DNA from: an uncultured Eudoraea sp.
Lineage (GTDB): Bacteria; Bacteroidota; Bacteroidia; Flavobacteriales; Flavobacteriaceae
DNA: 52,107 nucleotides
Assembly: GCF_947258525.1 (NCBI RefSeq)
Contig: NZ_CAMYIP010000094.1
Span: 1 to 52,107, forward strand
Direction of reading: 5' to 3'
Part shown: positions 43,723 through 52,107 of the stretch, one piece after another
Layout of the letters: each line of letters opens with the position of its first letter
Position numbering within the stretch: position 1 is the stretch's first letter
Translations under genes and position numbers: made by a program
The notes under the pieces: generated by a model
Databases searched by the model: none
Seen by the model: the letters and a program-made list of their open reading frames with translations, nothing else
What the model was told of the DNA's origin: nothing

Positions 43723-44021
43723 ACATATTCCTGGCATTTGTAATTATTATTGATTCCCTTTATTATCTATGCTTTAATCAATAAAATGCTTGTAATTCAG
43801 CTGTTTATTACAAAAATTCTTAAATTCCTTGCAATAAACAGAAAATTTTATCGTTAAAAATTTGAAGGTAAATCACTACAATGTTAAACCCTTTGTAGTT
43901 CTGCTAACTTTTATGGCAGATATCCTTTAAAGAATTATTTGAGTTAGTATTTTTTGAGTTAGTTAGTTTAAAACCGGTGGGAGCACCGGTTTTTTTATTC
44001 CTAAAAACCTAATAGATTAAA
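43723..44021 (+). other. 299-base intergenic region with a candidate small RNA
   Basis: No protein frame of credible size. Positions 43875-43899 form a hairpin (ACTACAA / TTGTAGT, 11-base loop) and 43900-43920 a second one (TCTGC / GCAGA). The GAGTTAGT octamer occurs twice (43941-43948 and 43956-43963). The region ends in a strong intrinsic terminator at 43970-43997. I see no clear TAnnTTTG box before 43875. Confidence 0.35.
43970..43997. terminator. Intrinsic terminator between the PfkB kinase and the 168-aa gene
   Basis: A 10-bp stem (AAAACCGGTG / CACCGGTTTT) with loop GGAG, followed on the plus strand by a run of seven Ts. It also lies 25 bases after the stop of the minus-strand gene at 44022 and can serve both directions. 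Confidence 0.8.
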
Positions 44022-44528
44022 TTAATCAACTTTGGTGTATAGCCCATCAAAAGCAACATTTGCAACACTGCCATCATGGATTACTTCCCAGAGCTGTCTT
44101 ACGGTACCATCTTTATTGAGTGTCCAAGTAATTTTATTCAAATATTTCTTTCCATCCTTACCTACAAAAGGTAAAGATTTCATTATCATTTGATTATCTG
44201 TTCTATTGCCGGTGAGTTTTAAATTACTTCCTGCGTTATCAACCCAAAGTTGTTCCCATTGTTTGGTGTTACTATTATAAAAATTTAAACTGGTACCGGT
44301 ATATTGACCTTTGGCTCCAACCCAATTTTCTATAAGAACACAGCCGCCTTGCATTTTTACTATTGTATTATTGCCTGCATCAGTGCCATCTTTATTAGTC
44401 ACTTCCCACTTACCCTGCCAAAAATCAAAATCGTCATGATTTTCAGTACAACAAATACAATTTGAAGATTGTGACCAGGCTCCGATTCCTGTTCCCAGTA
44501 AAAAAACTGTTATTATCAGATATTTCAT
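44022..44528 (-). CDS. Secreted DUF1579-like beta-barrel protein
   Basis: A 168-aa exported protein. Signal peptide MKYLIITVFLLGTGIGAWSQ. The mature part starts with a Cys cluster (NCICCTENHDDFDFWQGKWEV) and continues as a lipocalin-like or DUF1579-like barrel: GGCVLIENWVGAKGQYTGTSL, YNSNTKQWEQLWVDNAGS, TVRQLWEVIHDG. The DFWxGxWEV and WEQLWVDN motifs are family marks. It probably binds a small ligand, but none is known. Monocistronic. Confidence 0.75.
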   Translation of the reverse strand: MKYLIITVFLLGTGIGAWSQSSNCICCTENHDDFDFWQGKWEVTNKDGTDAGNNTIVKMQGGCVLIENWVGAKGQYTGTSLNFYNSNTKQWEQLWVDNAGSNLKLTGNRTDNQMIMKSLPFVGKDGKKYLNKITWTLNKDGTVRQLWEVIHDGSVANVAFDGLYTKVD

Positions 44529-44751
44529 ATTCAGGTATTAAATGATATTGGATATTTAAAAAATAAGTCAATTATTGAAGTTTTTAAAATTGGTTTGCAT
44601 TGATCTATTAAAAATCGTCATACTTTATAAATTTTAAATTTTTCGTCATTTATGTAGCTTATATTCATCAATTTAGTTAAAAATTAGACATATCACCTGA
44701 TTTTTAGGTGAATACATGCATTTGCCAACATCCAAAACTTCATTTAAGCCG

Positions 44752-44759
44752 TATATTTG
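44752..44759 (+). promoter_or_regulatory. -7 element of the 67-aa gene
   Basis: TATATTTG matches TAnnTTTG. Transcription would start near 44766, so the protein must begin at 44774 or 44780, not at an ATG upstream of the box (44708). Confidence 0.55.
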
Positions 44760-44773
44760 TAAGAACAAAGAAT

Positions 44774-44977
44774 ATGACTATGGACAATCAGTATTGTAAA
44801 GTTGGAGCTATTACTCCAATGACAAGTGGACATAAGGCTTTGGCCCAAATTGAATACCAATATCAGAACTTTTTAAACAAGGCATCTGACTTCAAGACTT
44901 CGGACGACAAACTTGCTGCATTTTTTGAATTAAAAGCACGCAAGCTTAAGAAAGTGTTGGAAGATTTTGTAAAGTAA
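44774..44977 (+). CDS. Small cytoplasmic protein of unknown function (67 aa)
   Basis: A 67-aa protein starting at ATG 44774 (MTMDNQYCKVGAITP); an ATG at 44780 is equally possible. The frame stays open to 44708, but the promoter box at 44752-44759 rules out the longer form. The sequence is polar and helical (HKALAQIEYQYQNFLNKASD, LAAFFELKARKLKKVLEDF). I do not recognise a family. It is convergent with pyrF, ending 3 bases before its stop. Confidence 0.6.
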   Translation: MTMDNQYCKVGAITPMTSGHKALAQIEYQYQNFLNKASDFKTSDDKLAAFFELKARKLKKVLEDFVK

Positions 44978-44980
44978 TGG

Positions 44981-45781
44981 CTACTTTTTCTTGAGTTCCA
45001 TCGCCATTTTATTGCGTAATTCAGAGGCTTTTTGTGCCGCAATAATTGAAAAATTGTTGCCGGACGAAGCATAGATTATACCCCGGGAAGAATTCACTAA
45101 TAACCCGACATCTTTATTCATTCCATATTTACAAACCTCTTCAAGGCTTCCGCCCTGCGCCCCTACCCCTGGAACTAAAAGAAAACTTTCTGGAATTATT
45201 TTTCGGATTTCAGCCAAATAACTGGCTTTGGTAGCACCAACTACATACATTAAATTTTGACTATTTTTGTAAGATTTTGACGTTTCAATAACTTGTTCAT
45301 ATAGCGTCTTTTCCCCAATGGATTTTGTTTGAAAATCAAAAGCACCCTCATTTGAAGTAAGAGCCAGGAGTATGGTATGCTTATTCTCAAAAGACAAAAA
45401 AGGTTCAACAGAATCTCTACCCATATAGGGTGCCACAGTAATGGAGTCAAAATCCAAATCCTCGAAAAATGCTTTGGCGTATCTGTACGAAGTATTTCCG
45501 ATATCTCCTCGTTTTGCGTCCGCAATGGTAAAAAGTTCGGGGTAATTATCATTCAGATATTCAATAGTTTTCCTCAGGGCTTCCCAACCCGCTGAGCCAT
45601 AAGCTTCGTAAAACGCAATATTTGGTTTATACGCCACACAAAGATTTGCCTTATTAAACGAAAAAATAGGTGACTCCTCTTTAAGGAGATGGGCAGGTAT
45701 TCTTTCGAGGTCAGTATCCAGACCTATACACAGAAAGGATTCTTTTTTATGGATTTGCTCAACTAAGTGTTCAATTTTCAT
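44981..45781 (-). CDS. pyrF: Orotidine 5'-phosphate decarboxylase
   Basis: A 266-aa enzyme that makes UMP, the last step of pyrimidine synthesis. It is the longer type II form. The catalytic array is [13 protein letters not shown] (Asp-x-Lys-x-x-Asp, about residues 84-96). Other conserved parts are [14 protein letters not shown] at the N-terminus, [35 protein letters not shown] and [13 protein letters not shown]. It is 8 bases behind prfA and ends the minus-strand cluster that begins with purM. Confidence 0.95.
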   Translation of the reverse strand: MKIEHLVEQIHKKESFLCIGLDTDLERIPAHLLKEESPIFSFNKANLCVAYKPNIAFYEAYGSAGWEALRKTIEYLNDNYPELFTIADAKRGDIGNTSYRYAKAFFEDLDFDSITVAPYMGRDSVEPFLSFENKHTILLALTSNEGAFDFQTKSIGEKTLYEQVIETSKSYKNSQNLMYVVGATKASYLAEIRKIIPESFLLVPGVGAQGGSLEEVCKYGMNKDVGLLVNSSRGIIYASSGNNFSIIAAQKASELRNKMAMELKKK

Positions 45782-45789
45782 CCTGATTT

Positions 45790-46866
45790 TTAAAAAATCT
45801 CTGAAGCTTCTTTTAGTTTTTCGGTATTATCCACCAACATCAACTCATCAATAATCTTTTGAATATCTCCGTTGATTATATTCTGTAAATCGTAGAGTGT
45901 TAGACCTATCCTATGATCGGTAACTCTGCCCTGCGGATAATTATAAGTGCGAATCTTTGCTGAACGATCTCCACTACTAACCTGTGAATTTCGTTTTGCA
46001 GCATCCTCTTCCTGCTTTTTAGCCAATTCCATGTCGTAAAGTCGCGAGCGTAAAACCTTAAAGGCTTTATCCTTATTCTTGTGTTGTGATTTTTCATCCT
46101 GGCACTGAGCAACTAATCCTGTAGGAATATGCGTCAAACGCACGGCAGAGTAAGTTGTATTAACTGATTGACCCCCGGGACCTGATGAACAAAAATAATC
46201 TATACGCACATCTTTGGGATCAATATGTACATCAAAATCTTCTGCCTCAGGCAAAACCATTACGGTTGCTGCGCTGGTGTGAACCCGACCTTGTGTTTCT
46301 GTCTGCGGTACACGTTGTACCCGATGCACGCCGGCTTCAAACTTCAAAGTTCCATATACATCATCTCCACTGACTTCAAATTGAATTTCTTTAAATCCCC
46401 CACTGGTACCTTCACTTAAATCAATGATATTTGTTTTCCAGCCTTTGGACTCACAATACTTTGAATACATTCTGTAAAGGTCTCCTGCAAAAATACTTGC
46501 CTCATCTCCACCTGTACCAGCACGTATTTCCATCACCACATCTTTGGCATCCTCAGGGTCTTTTGGGATTAACAATAGTTTTATTTCCTCTTCAAGGGCA
46601 GGTAATGCCTCTTTGGCCTCTTCCAGCTGCATTTTAGCCATCTCTACCATTTCCAAATCACTGCCATCAGCAATAATTTCTTCCGCTTCATTTATATTAT
46701 TTGTCAGTTCAATATAATAGTCTCTTTTTTCAATGAGCACACGCAAATCCTTGTATTCCTTATGCAGCTTAATATAGCGCTTTTGATCTGCAATAACGTC
46801 GGGTTGAATAATGAGGTCTGATACCTCATCGAATCGCTGCTTTACAATATTTAATTTATCTAACAT
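45790..46866 (-). CDS. prfA: Peptide chain release factor 1
   Basis: A 358-aa factor that terminates translation at UAA and UAG. The catalytic GGQ is in [17 protein letters not shown] (about residue 230); the codon-reading PxT motif reads PQT in [17 protein letters not shown]. The N-terminal helical domain 1 covers residues 1-100 ([17 protein letters not shown]). The C-terminal [13 protein letters not shown] is conserved. Gln of GGQ is probably methylated by PrmC elsewhere. It lies between apbE and pyrF on the same strand. Confidence 0.96.
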   Translation of the reverse strand: MLDKLNIVKQRFDEVSDLIIQPDVIADQKRYIKLHKEYKDLRVLIEKRDYYIELTNNINEAEEIIADGSDLEMVEMAKMQLEEAKEALPALEEEIKLLLIPKDPEDAKDVVMEIRAGTGGDEASIFAGDLYRMYSKYCESKGWKTNIIDLSEGTSGGFKEIQFEVSGDDVYGTLKFEAGVHRVQRVPQTETQGRVHTSAATVMVLPEAEDFDVHIDPKDVRIDYFCSSGPGGQSVNTTYSAVRLTHIPTGLVAQCQDEKSQHKNKDKAFKVLRSRLYDMELAKKQEEDAAKRNSQVSSGDRSAKIRTYNYPQGRVTDHRIGLTLYDLQNIINGDIQKIIDELMLVDNTEKLKEASEIF

Positions 46867-46967
46867 TCAATCATCTCTTAGGAATGCGAATTTACAAATT
46901 TTTAAAGGTATATTAACTTCAACATTAGCAAGATAAAAGAGTTTTTGTAAAAGGGAGATAAGAATAT

Positions 46968-47966
46968 TTATTCTAATGTATCAAGAATTATCCCGTTGCT
47001 CTTATATATCTGATTGAACCTGTCTACAATTATTACTTCAGTATCTCCAAGCTGATTTATCATTGAAATCCCTTTTTCCTTGCCTAAAATGTAGACAGCA
47101 GTTGAAAGAGCATCACATAGTTCGGCTCTTTTGGCAAGTACAGTTACCTTGCTTATACCAGTGGTTGGATACCCCGATTTTGGATTGATGTAGTGCGTGT
47201 ATTTCTTTCCATTAAAAGATACATATCTAACCAGATTACCGGTAATTGATACCGATGATTCAATTAAAGGTAACCAAGTAAAAATTTTACTATTACTTCT
47301 AGGGTGATCCACGCCGATTAACCATTTTTCTCCGGTTGCTTTGGTACCCCAGGTTGTAATATCACCCGAAGCATTAATCATACCGGCAGGAACCTGTTTG
47401 GAGACTAATAATTCCTTGACCTTGTCAGCAGCATACCCTTTTCCTATTGCCGCGAATCTAATCTTCATCCCCTCTTCCTTTAAAAACACGCTATTTTCAG
47501 CTTTATTAAGAGCTATCTTTTTATAGCCTACTTTGGAAACTGCACTGCTTATTTGTTCCGGTGTTGGAAACACAGACATGGAACCATCAAATTTCCAGAC
47601 ATCTTCCATTGCCCCTATAGTAATATCGAAAGCACCATTTGTAATTTCAGAAATCTGAATAGCACGTTCAATTAATTTAAAAAGCTCAAGGCTAACTTTG
47701 ACTGGCTTTACACCGGCATTTCGATTAATTTCTGAAGTTTCTGATTCGGGATCCCAGGAAGAAATCAGCTTTTCTATACGCCTGACTTCTGCAATAGCCT
47801 CTTCCAGATTGATATATCCAATCTCTTCATTATTGGCCACTACAGTTAGCTCAAAAGAACTACCCATTAATTTTAAGGATCTCTTTACGGTGACATATTT
47901 TCCGGCCTGACCACAAACAAAAGTCATGGTAAGAATACCAAAAAATAGTACCACAAAATTTTTCAC
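46968..47966 (-). CDS. apbE: FAD:protein FMN transferase ApbE
   Basis: A 332-aa exported flavin transferase that attaches FMN covalently to Thr/Ser of target proteins. The signal peptide KNFVVLFFGILTMTFVCGQ is complete only from a GTG at 47966; the next in-frame ATG would cut it short, so I use GTG. Core motifs: MGSSFELTVV, SSWDPESETSEINRNAG, GKGYAADKVKELL, MINASGDITTWG, and SVSITGNLVRYVSFNGKKYTHYINPKSG, the FAD-site end region. The GTG follows directly on the stop of the 36-codon ORF, with no gap. The target protein is not evident nearby. Confidence 0.93.
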   Translation of the reverse strand: MKNFVVLFFGILTMTFVCGQAGKYVTVKRSLKLMGSSFELTVVANNEEIGYINLEEAIAEVRRIEKLISSWDPESETSEINRNAGVKPVKVSLELFKLIERAIQISEITNGAFDITIGAMEDVWKFDGSMSVFPTPEQISSAVSKVGYKKIALNKAENSVFLKEEGMKIRFAAIGKGYAADKVKELLVSKQVPAGMINASGDITTWGTKATGEKWLIGVDHPRSNSKIFTWLPLIESSVSITGNLVRYVSFNGKKYTHYINPKSGYPTTGISKVTVLAKRAELCDALSTAVYILGKEKGISMINQLGDTEVIIVDRFNQIYKSNGIILDTLE

Positions 47967-48077
47967 TTACTTAATATTTTTTAGTTGTGAAAATATTGGG
48001 CGTACGGTTACAGAGCACTTATCATCAGAAAATAATGCACAAGAAAAAAGGAAAAGATTTAGGACAGGACTTTTCAT
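47967..48077 (-). CDS. Possible 36-aa small secreted or lipidated protein
   Basis: ATG at 48077 to a TAA at 47969-47967 that abuts the apbE GTG with zero bases between. The product has a hydrophobic start ending in Cys (MKSPVLNLFLFSCALFSDDK), like a signal or lipobox sequence, followed by a polar tail (CSVTVRPIFSQLKNIK). The tight junction suggests a translated, coupled upstream ORF that drives apbE, perhaps a small lipoprotein. No family recognised; it could be a leader peptide or chance. Confidence 0.45.
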   Translation of the reverse strand: MKSPVLNLFLFSCALFSDDKCSVTVRPIFSQLKNIK

Positions 48078-48106
48078 GTAAATATCAAAATGTGACTAAT
48101 CGATAA

Positions 48107-48538
48107 TTACTCAAAAACCCGAAGTATATTACCGTTTAGTTCTGTGTTAAAAATCTTCAGCGGATTGCTTGTAATTGTGTTCAAAGGGGTGCCGTTTTGA
48201 TCAAACACCGACCCATGGGTCGAGCAACGAAAAATTCCTCCATTATCATCGAAAAATCGTACCTGATCTGTTTGCTGATGACTGCATATCTGACTTGCTG
48301 CAATAAAATTCCCTTCAAGATTCTTAACCACAACTACGTCATTCTTTAAGATAAAGTCACCATTATTCTGCAATCCTGCACCTTCCTGTGAGTTAAGATC
48401 TATGGTGAAGTCAACTCCGGTAGGCACTGGTAACATCTCAGAACCTCCGTCATCATTTGAACAACCATTAATACAAGGGAAGGTTAGCGCAAAGGCTGCA
48501 CCTGCTCCCAGGCTTCGTAAAAATTCCTTTCTCTCCAT
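48107..48538 (-). CDS. Rieske [2Fe-2S] lipoprotein
   Basis: A 143-aa exported iron-sulfur protein. I start it at ATG 48538 (MERKEFLRSLGAGAAFAL) rather than 48571. The signal region runs to a lipobox-like PCINGCSNDDGG. The Rieske motif is split as expected: ICSHQQTDQV (Cys-x-His) and FRCSTHGSVFD (Cys-x-x-His), spaced about 15 residues, so a cluster of moderate to high potential is predicted. It is a stand-alone electron carrier in the periplasm. It is followed by the 36-codon ORF and apbE. Confidence 0.9.
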   Translation of the reverse strand: MERKEFLRSLGAGAAFALTFPCINGCSNDDGGSEMLPVPTGVDFTIDLNSQEGAGLQNNGDFILKNDVVVVKNLEGNFIAASQICSHQQTDQVRFFDDNGGIFRCSTHGSVFDQNGTPLNTITSNPLKIFNTELNGNILRVFE

Positions 48539-48632
48539 AACATTTATTTTTTTATGTTCATGCAATTTCAACCAAGAACTAAGGCCGAAAACTATTATAA
48601 AAAGAACGCTTTAAAAGAGTGATTCGTATACC

Positions 48633-49811
48633 TTAATAGTTAAACGTGCCGTATTCGCTCTCAATTGTTAGTTTTTTCGTGGTATTTGACTCTACATAAC
48701 CTACAATTTGGGCATCTACGTTAAATTCCTGAGAGATTGCTATCAGGTCCTTTGCAAGACTTTCTTTTACATATAATTCCATGCGATGGCCACAATTAAA
48801 GACCTGATACATTTCTTTCCAATCTGTAGCCGATTGTTCCTGAATTAATTTAAATAATGGCGGTATTGTAAACATGTTATTTTTAACAATATGGAGGTCG
48901 TCTATAAAGTGAAGAATCTTGGTCTGAGCCCCACCACTACAATGCACCATGCCATGAATGTCTTTGGAATCGTATTTTTGAAGAATTTTCTTAATAATCG
49001 GTGCATAGGTTCTGGTAGGAGATAACACAAGTTTTCCGGCATCCAGAGGTGAATCCGGAACAGCATCTGTAAGTTTAACATTTCCCGAATACACCAATTC
49101 CTCGGGTACCTGTGAATCATAGCTCTCCGGATACTTGGAACTCAAATATTTTGAAAAAACATCATGTCTTGCAGAAGTAAGTCCATTGCTACCCATCCCT
49201 CCATTATATTCTGACTCATAAGTAGCCTGACCATAAGACGCCAAACCAACAATTACATCTCCTGCAGAAATATTGGCATTATCTATGACATTAGCCCTTT
49301 TAATCCTTGCAGTAACAGTAGAATCTACAATTATTGTACGCACAAGATCCCCAACATCAGCGGTTTCACCGCCTGTTGAATGAATAGTAATTCCGTAATT
49401 TGCTAAATCTTCAATTAATTCCTCGGTACCATTTATTATTGCCGAAATGACCTCACCAGGAATAAGGTTTTTATTTCTACCTATGGTTGAGGATAGCAGG
49501 ATATTATCTGTAACTCCAACACATAAAAGATCATCCAGGTTCATGATCAAAGCATCCTGGGCAATACCTTTCCAAACAGACAAATCCCCTGTTTCTTTCC
49601 AATACATATAAGCCAGTGAAGATTTTGTCCCTGCACCATCTGCATGCATTACCAAACAGTATTTCTCATCCTTTGTGAGGTAATCTTCTACAATCTTGCA
49701 AAATGCATTTGGAAATAATCCTTTATCAATATTTTTAATGGCATTATGAACGTCTTCCTTGGAAGCAGAAACACCTCTTTGGTCATAACGTTTACTGGTA
49801 GACTGATCCAT
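48633..49811 (-). CDS. purM: Phosphoribosylformylglycinamidine cyclo-ligase (AIR synthetase)
   Basis: A 392-aa purine enzyme that converts FGAM and ATP to AIR. I start it at ATG 49811 because the -7 box at 49827-49834 lies above it; the frame opens at 49829. Family marks are YDQRGVSASKEDV, VMHADGAGTKSSLAYMYWKE, IIHSTGGE-like ITIHSTGGETADVGDL, GLASYGQATYESEYNGGMGS and MVHCSGGAQTKIL. The length fits the Bacteroidota form. It starts the minus-strand cluster purM-Rieske-36aa-apbE-prfA-pyrF. Confidence 0.93.
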   Translation of the reverse strand: MDQSTSKRYDQRGVSASKEDVHNAIKNIDKGLFPNAFCKIVEDYLTKDEKYCLVMHADGAGTKSSLAYMYWKETGDLSVWKGIAQDALIMNLDDLLCVGVTDNILLSSTIGRNKNLIPGEVISAIINGTEELIEDLANYGITIHSTGGETADVGDLVRTIIVDSTVTARIKRANVIDNANISAGDVIVGLASYGQATYESEYNGGMGSNGLTSARHDVFSKYLSSKYPESYDSQVPEELVYSGNVKLTDAVPDSPLDAGKLVLSPTRTYAPIIKKILQKYDSKDIHGMVHCSGGAQTKILHFIDDLHIVKNNMFTIPPLFKLIQEQSATDWKEMYQVFNCGHRMELYVKESLAKDLIAISQEFNVDAQIVGYVESNTTKKLTIESEYGTFNY

Positions 49812-49826
49812 GGATTTTGGTTTCCG

Positions 49827-49834
49827 CAAAAATA
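49827..49834 (-). promoter_or_regulatory. -7 element of purM
   Basis: On the minus strand TATTTTTG matches TAnnTTTG, 15 bases before the ATG at 49811. It shows that translation cannot begin at 49829, which lies inside the box. Confidence 0.6.
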
Positions 49835-49850
49835 GGATAAACCATAAAAA

Positions 49851-49872
49851 AAGCCCACATAATATGAGCTTT
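49851..49872 (-). terminator. Intrinsic terminator of the glutamine synthetase gene
   Basis: On the minus strand AAAGCTCAT and ATGTGGGCTTT form a stem of about eight pairs with G-U pairs, followed by a T-run. It lies 11 bases after the glnN stop and ends that transcript before the purM promoter. Confidence 0.65.
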
Positions 49873-49882
49873 AATTAATTGC

Positions 49883-52069
49883 TTATCTAATGTACAAAAG
49901 TTCTCTGTATTTGGTCAATGGCCAGGACTGATCATCAATTAGTTGTTCTAACTTATCGCAATGATATCTTATTTTATCAAAATAGGGCCTAACGTTATCA
50001 CAGTAAGCGAAAGCTTTCTTATTGAGATCCTTAAAATTATTGGCAACCTTTCTTGCATTGGTCATTTCATCAGTATTCTTTTTTATTTCTACCATATGCT
50101 CCCCAATCTGTTCAATTAGTGTTAGATGGCCCTCAGACAATTTCTTATGAGCTGCTCCGTAAATCTCTTTAAGACCCAGAACATTTTTAATAATTTTATT
50201 TTGGTATTCAATTGCCGAAGGAATGATGTAGCTATATACCAAATCGTTAAAAACCCTTCCTTCAATTTGGGTTTGTAAAATATAGGTCTCCAGTTCAACC
50301 TCATGCCTTGCTTCTACTTCAGTGGCATTCATTACGTCCAATCCTTTAAAAAGCTCCAAACTCTCTTTGGATTTAAGTACACGGACCGCCGAGGGGGTAT
50401 TTTTATTATTGCTTAACTTCCTTTTTTTGGCTTCTTTTTCCCATTCATCACTATAGCCATCCCCATCAAAGCGAATTCTTTTGGATGATTTAATATATTC
50501 CCTTAAAACATTAAAAACTGCTTCATCCTTTTTCAATTTCTTTTTATCAATTAAAGCATCTACTTCCTTTTTAAATTCCTTTAATTGATGAGCAACTATA
50601 GTATTCAGGATCATCATGGGTTTAGCAGAATTGGTTTTAGAACCAACTGCACGCATCTCAAACTTATTGCCCGTAAAGGCAAAGGGTGAGGTTCTATTTC
50701 TATCGGTATTATCCAATAATATTTCCGGGATCTTACCTACAACATTAAGTTTTAATTCTGTTTTTTCCTCAGGTGAAAGTTTACCTTGGGAAACCCCTTC
50801 CAATTCATCCAAAACGCTACTTAATTGCGAACCTATAAAAATTGAAAAAATGGCTGGTGGAGCTTCATTAGCACCTAATCTATAATCGTTACTGGCGGAA
50901 GCAATTGAAGATCTCAAAAGCTCCTCATAGGTATCCACAGCTTTGATAGTGTTGATGAAAAATGTTAGGAACTGCAGGTTTTTCATCGGCGTAGATCCAG
51001 GACTTAAAAGATTGACCCCGGTATCTGTTGCCAGCGACCAATTATTGTGTTTCCCTGATCCGTTTATTCCTGAAAATGGCTTTTCATGAAAAAGAACTTT
51101 AAAATTATGCCTGTCTGCGACCTTTTCCATAATATCCATGAGTAGCAAGTTATGATCAACTGCCAAATTTGCTTCTTCAAAAACAGGAGCCAGTTCAAAT
51201 TGATTGGGCGCTACTTCATTGTGTCTGGTTTTTAAGGGGATACCTAGCTGAACGCATTCTCTTTCAAGTTCCCTCATAAAGTTTATTGCTCTGGTTGGAA
51301 TTACTCCAAAATAGTGATCACTTAACTGTTGTCCCTTGGCCGCAAGATGTCCAATAAGAGTCCGACCGGTAAGAACTATATCAGGGCGAGAATTCGCCAA
51401 TGCTTTATCAACCAAAAAAAACTCTTGCTCCCACCCTAAGGTTGCATGGACTTTGGAAACATTTTTATCAAAATATTTGGCAACAGCCGTAGCGGCAATA
51501 TCTACGGCGTGCAATGCTCTTAAAAGAGGGGCTTTATTATCCAGCGCTTCTCCGGTATAGGAAACAAAAATTGTGGGAATACAAAGTGTTGTACCGTATA
51601 TAAATGCCGGGGAAGTAGGGTCCCAAGCTGTATAGCCTCTTGCTTCAAAAGTATTTCTTATTCCTCCACTGGGAAAACTTGAGGCATCTGGCTCCTGCTG
51701 AACAAGTTGGTCGCCACCAAACCTTTCAACTGCCCTGCCATCAGATCGAAGGTCAAAAAAGGCATCATGTTTTTCTGCAGTTGACCCTGTTAGAGGTTGA
51801 AACCAGTGTGTGTAGTGCGTAGCACCCATAGAGATTGCCCATGCCTTCATGGCCTCTGCTACCTGATCTGCTATTTTTCTGTCAATTTTGGTGCCTGCAA
51901 ATATTGCTTCATTAACACTTCTATGCGCATCCTTTGTAAGATATTGCAGCATCCTGTCTTCATTGAAAACATGAGTGCCAAATAATTCTGATCTTCGCCC
52001 CGTTTCTAACACTGAATGCTGTTGGCGCTTCATGCTTTCGGTAATTGCATTTAATCTTCTCTTGGACAT
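49883..52069 (-). CDS. glnN: Type III glutamine synthetase
   Basis: A 728-aa cytoplasmic ligase that makes glutamine from glutamate and ammonium. It is the GSIII (GlnN) class typical of Bacteroidota and some cyanobacteria, with a much longer chain than GSI. Landmarks: THYTHWFQPLTGSTAEKHD, GWEQEFFLVDKALANSRPD, EVAPNQFELAPVFEEANLA, HEKPFSGINGSGKHNNWSLA, NRTSPFAFTGNKFEMRAVG. The C-terminal GSIII-specific domain follows (about residues 560-728). It starts 38 bases inside the window edge, and its upstream regulatory region lies outside. Confidence 0.96.
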   Translation of the reverse strand: MSKRRLNAITESMKRQQHSVLETGRRSELFGTHVFNEDRMLQYLTKDAHRSVNEAIFAGTKIDRKIADQVAEAMKAWAISMGATHYTHWFQPLTGSTAEKHDAFFDLRSDGRAVERFGGDQLVQQEPDASSFPSGGIRNTFEARGYTAWDPTSPAFIYGTTLCIPTIFVSYTGEALDNKAPLLRALHAVDIAATAVAKYFDKNVSKVHATLGWEQEFFLVDKALANSRPDIVLTGRTLIGHLAAKGQQLSDHYFGVIPTRAINFMRELERECVQLGIPLKTRHNEVAPNQFELAPVFEEANLAVDHNLLLMDIMEKVADRHNFKVLFHEKPFSGINGSGKHNNWSLATDTGVNLLSPGSTPMKNLQFLTFFINTIKAVDTYEELLRSSIASASNDYRLGANEAPPAIFSIFIGSQLSSVLDELEGVSQGKLSPEEKTELKLNVVGKIPEILLDNTDRNRTSPFAFTGNKFEMRAVGSKTNSAKPMMILNTIVAHQLKEFKKEVDALIDKKKLKKDEAVFNVLREYIKSSKRIRFDGDGYSDEWEKEAKKRKLSNNKNTPSAVRVLKSKESLELFKGLDVMNATEVEARHEVELETYILQTQIEGRVFNDLVYSYIIPSAIEYQNKIIKNVLGLKEIYGAAHKKLSEGHLTLIEQIGEHMVEIKKNTDEMTNARKVANNFKDLNKKAFAYCDNVRPYFDKIRYHCDKLEQLIDDQSWPLTKYRELLYIR

Positions 52070-52107
52070 TAATTGAATTTTAAAATTTTAATTAAAACAT
52101 TATTGAG

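Noticed and set aside
44708-44773. Longer start for the 67-aa gene
   Set aside because: It begins upstream of the -7 box at 44752-44759 and so could not be in that transcript.

Overview
The window is a gene-dense, low-GC stretch of chromosome from a member of the Bacteroidota, most likely a marine Flavobacteriaceae. The evidence is the gene families present: a PUR-alpha-like DUF3276 protein, a type III glutamine synthetase, a nusB-DUF1573-yajC cluster, a SusC/TonB-receptor N-terminus with a carboxypeptidase-regulatory-like domain, and a flavobacterial-type PII/Amt pair. Promoters also fit the Bacteroidota TAnnTTTG -7 pattern. I recognised no tRNA, rRNA, CRISPR array, insertion sequence, prophage or integrase. 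This is ordinary core and near-core chromosome with several unusual proteins and small features.

Layout. 1-8.1 kb: the N-terminus of a TonB receptor cut by the window edge, peptidase T, a DUF1801 protein, a Tat-type Gfo/Idh/MocA oxidoreductase, nusB-DUF1573-yajC, a single ABC exporter half-transporter and the DUF3276 protein. 8.2-16.4 kb: an M14 carboxypeptidase gene broken near its 3' end, a thioredoxin-fold/GNAT pair, a bacillithiol-transferase-like DinB protein, a cyclophilin-FKBP fusion isomerase, and an M28 peptidase overlapping a PPK2 kinase. 16.5-22.5 kb: a secreted protein of unknown function, a sigma-54 activator without a DNA-binding domain, a beta-barrel protein, an MscS channel and a NatAB-like ABC exporter. 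22.9-28.6 kb: grpE-dnaJ with a recognisable promoter and terminator, a TIGR01777 epimerase, mnmD, a DUF4920 lipoprotein, a branched-chain aminotransferase and a MazG-like pyrophosphohydrolase.

28.6-33.4 kb: small membrane proteins ahead of the fluoride exporter crcB, then an ammonium module of PII protein, Amt transporter and outer-membrane porin. 33.4-38.2 kb: an MFS transporter behind a terminator-like leader hairpin, coupled to a DJ-1/PfpI lipoprotein, then an alpha/beta hydrolase, an Lrp regulator and a four-helix-bundle protein. 38.2-43.7 kb: a fused isobutyryl-CoA mutase (IcmF), purU with a non-ATG start, and a PfkB sugar kinase. 44-52.1 kb: on the minus strand glnN, purM, a Rieske lipoprotein, a 36-codon ORF, apbE, prfA and pyrF.

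Nitrogen is the most coherent theme: glnN assimilates ammonium, amt with PII imports it, and purM, purU and pyrF serve one-carbon and nucleotide metabolism. Gene starts were moved inward from the longest possible ORF where a signal peptide, a -7 promoter element or a leader hairpin decided the case. The observations most worth checking are the Rieske-apbE insertion between purM and prfA, the MFS leader attenuator candidate, the HTH-less sigma-54 activator, the atypical PII T-loop, the one-zinc-centre DnaJ and the broken M14 gene.
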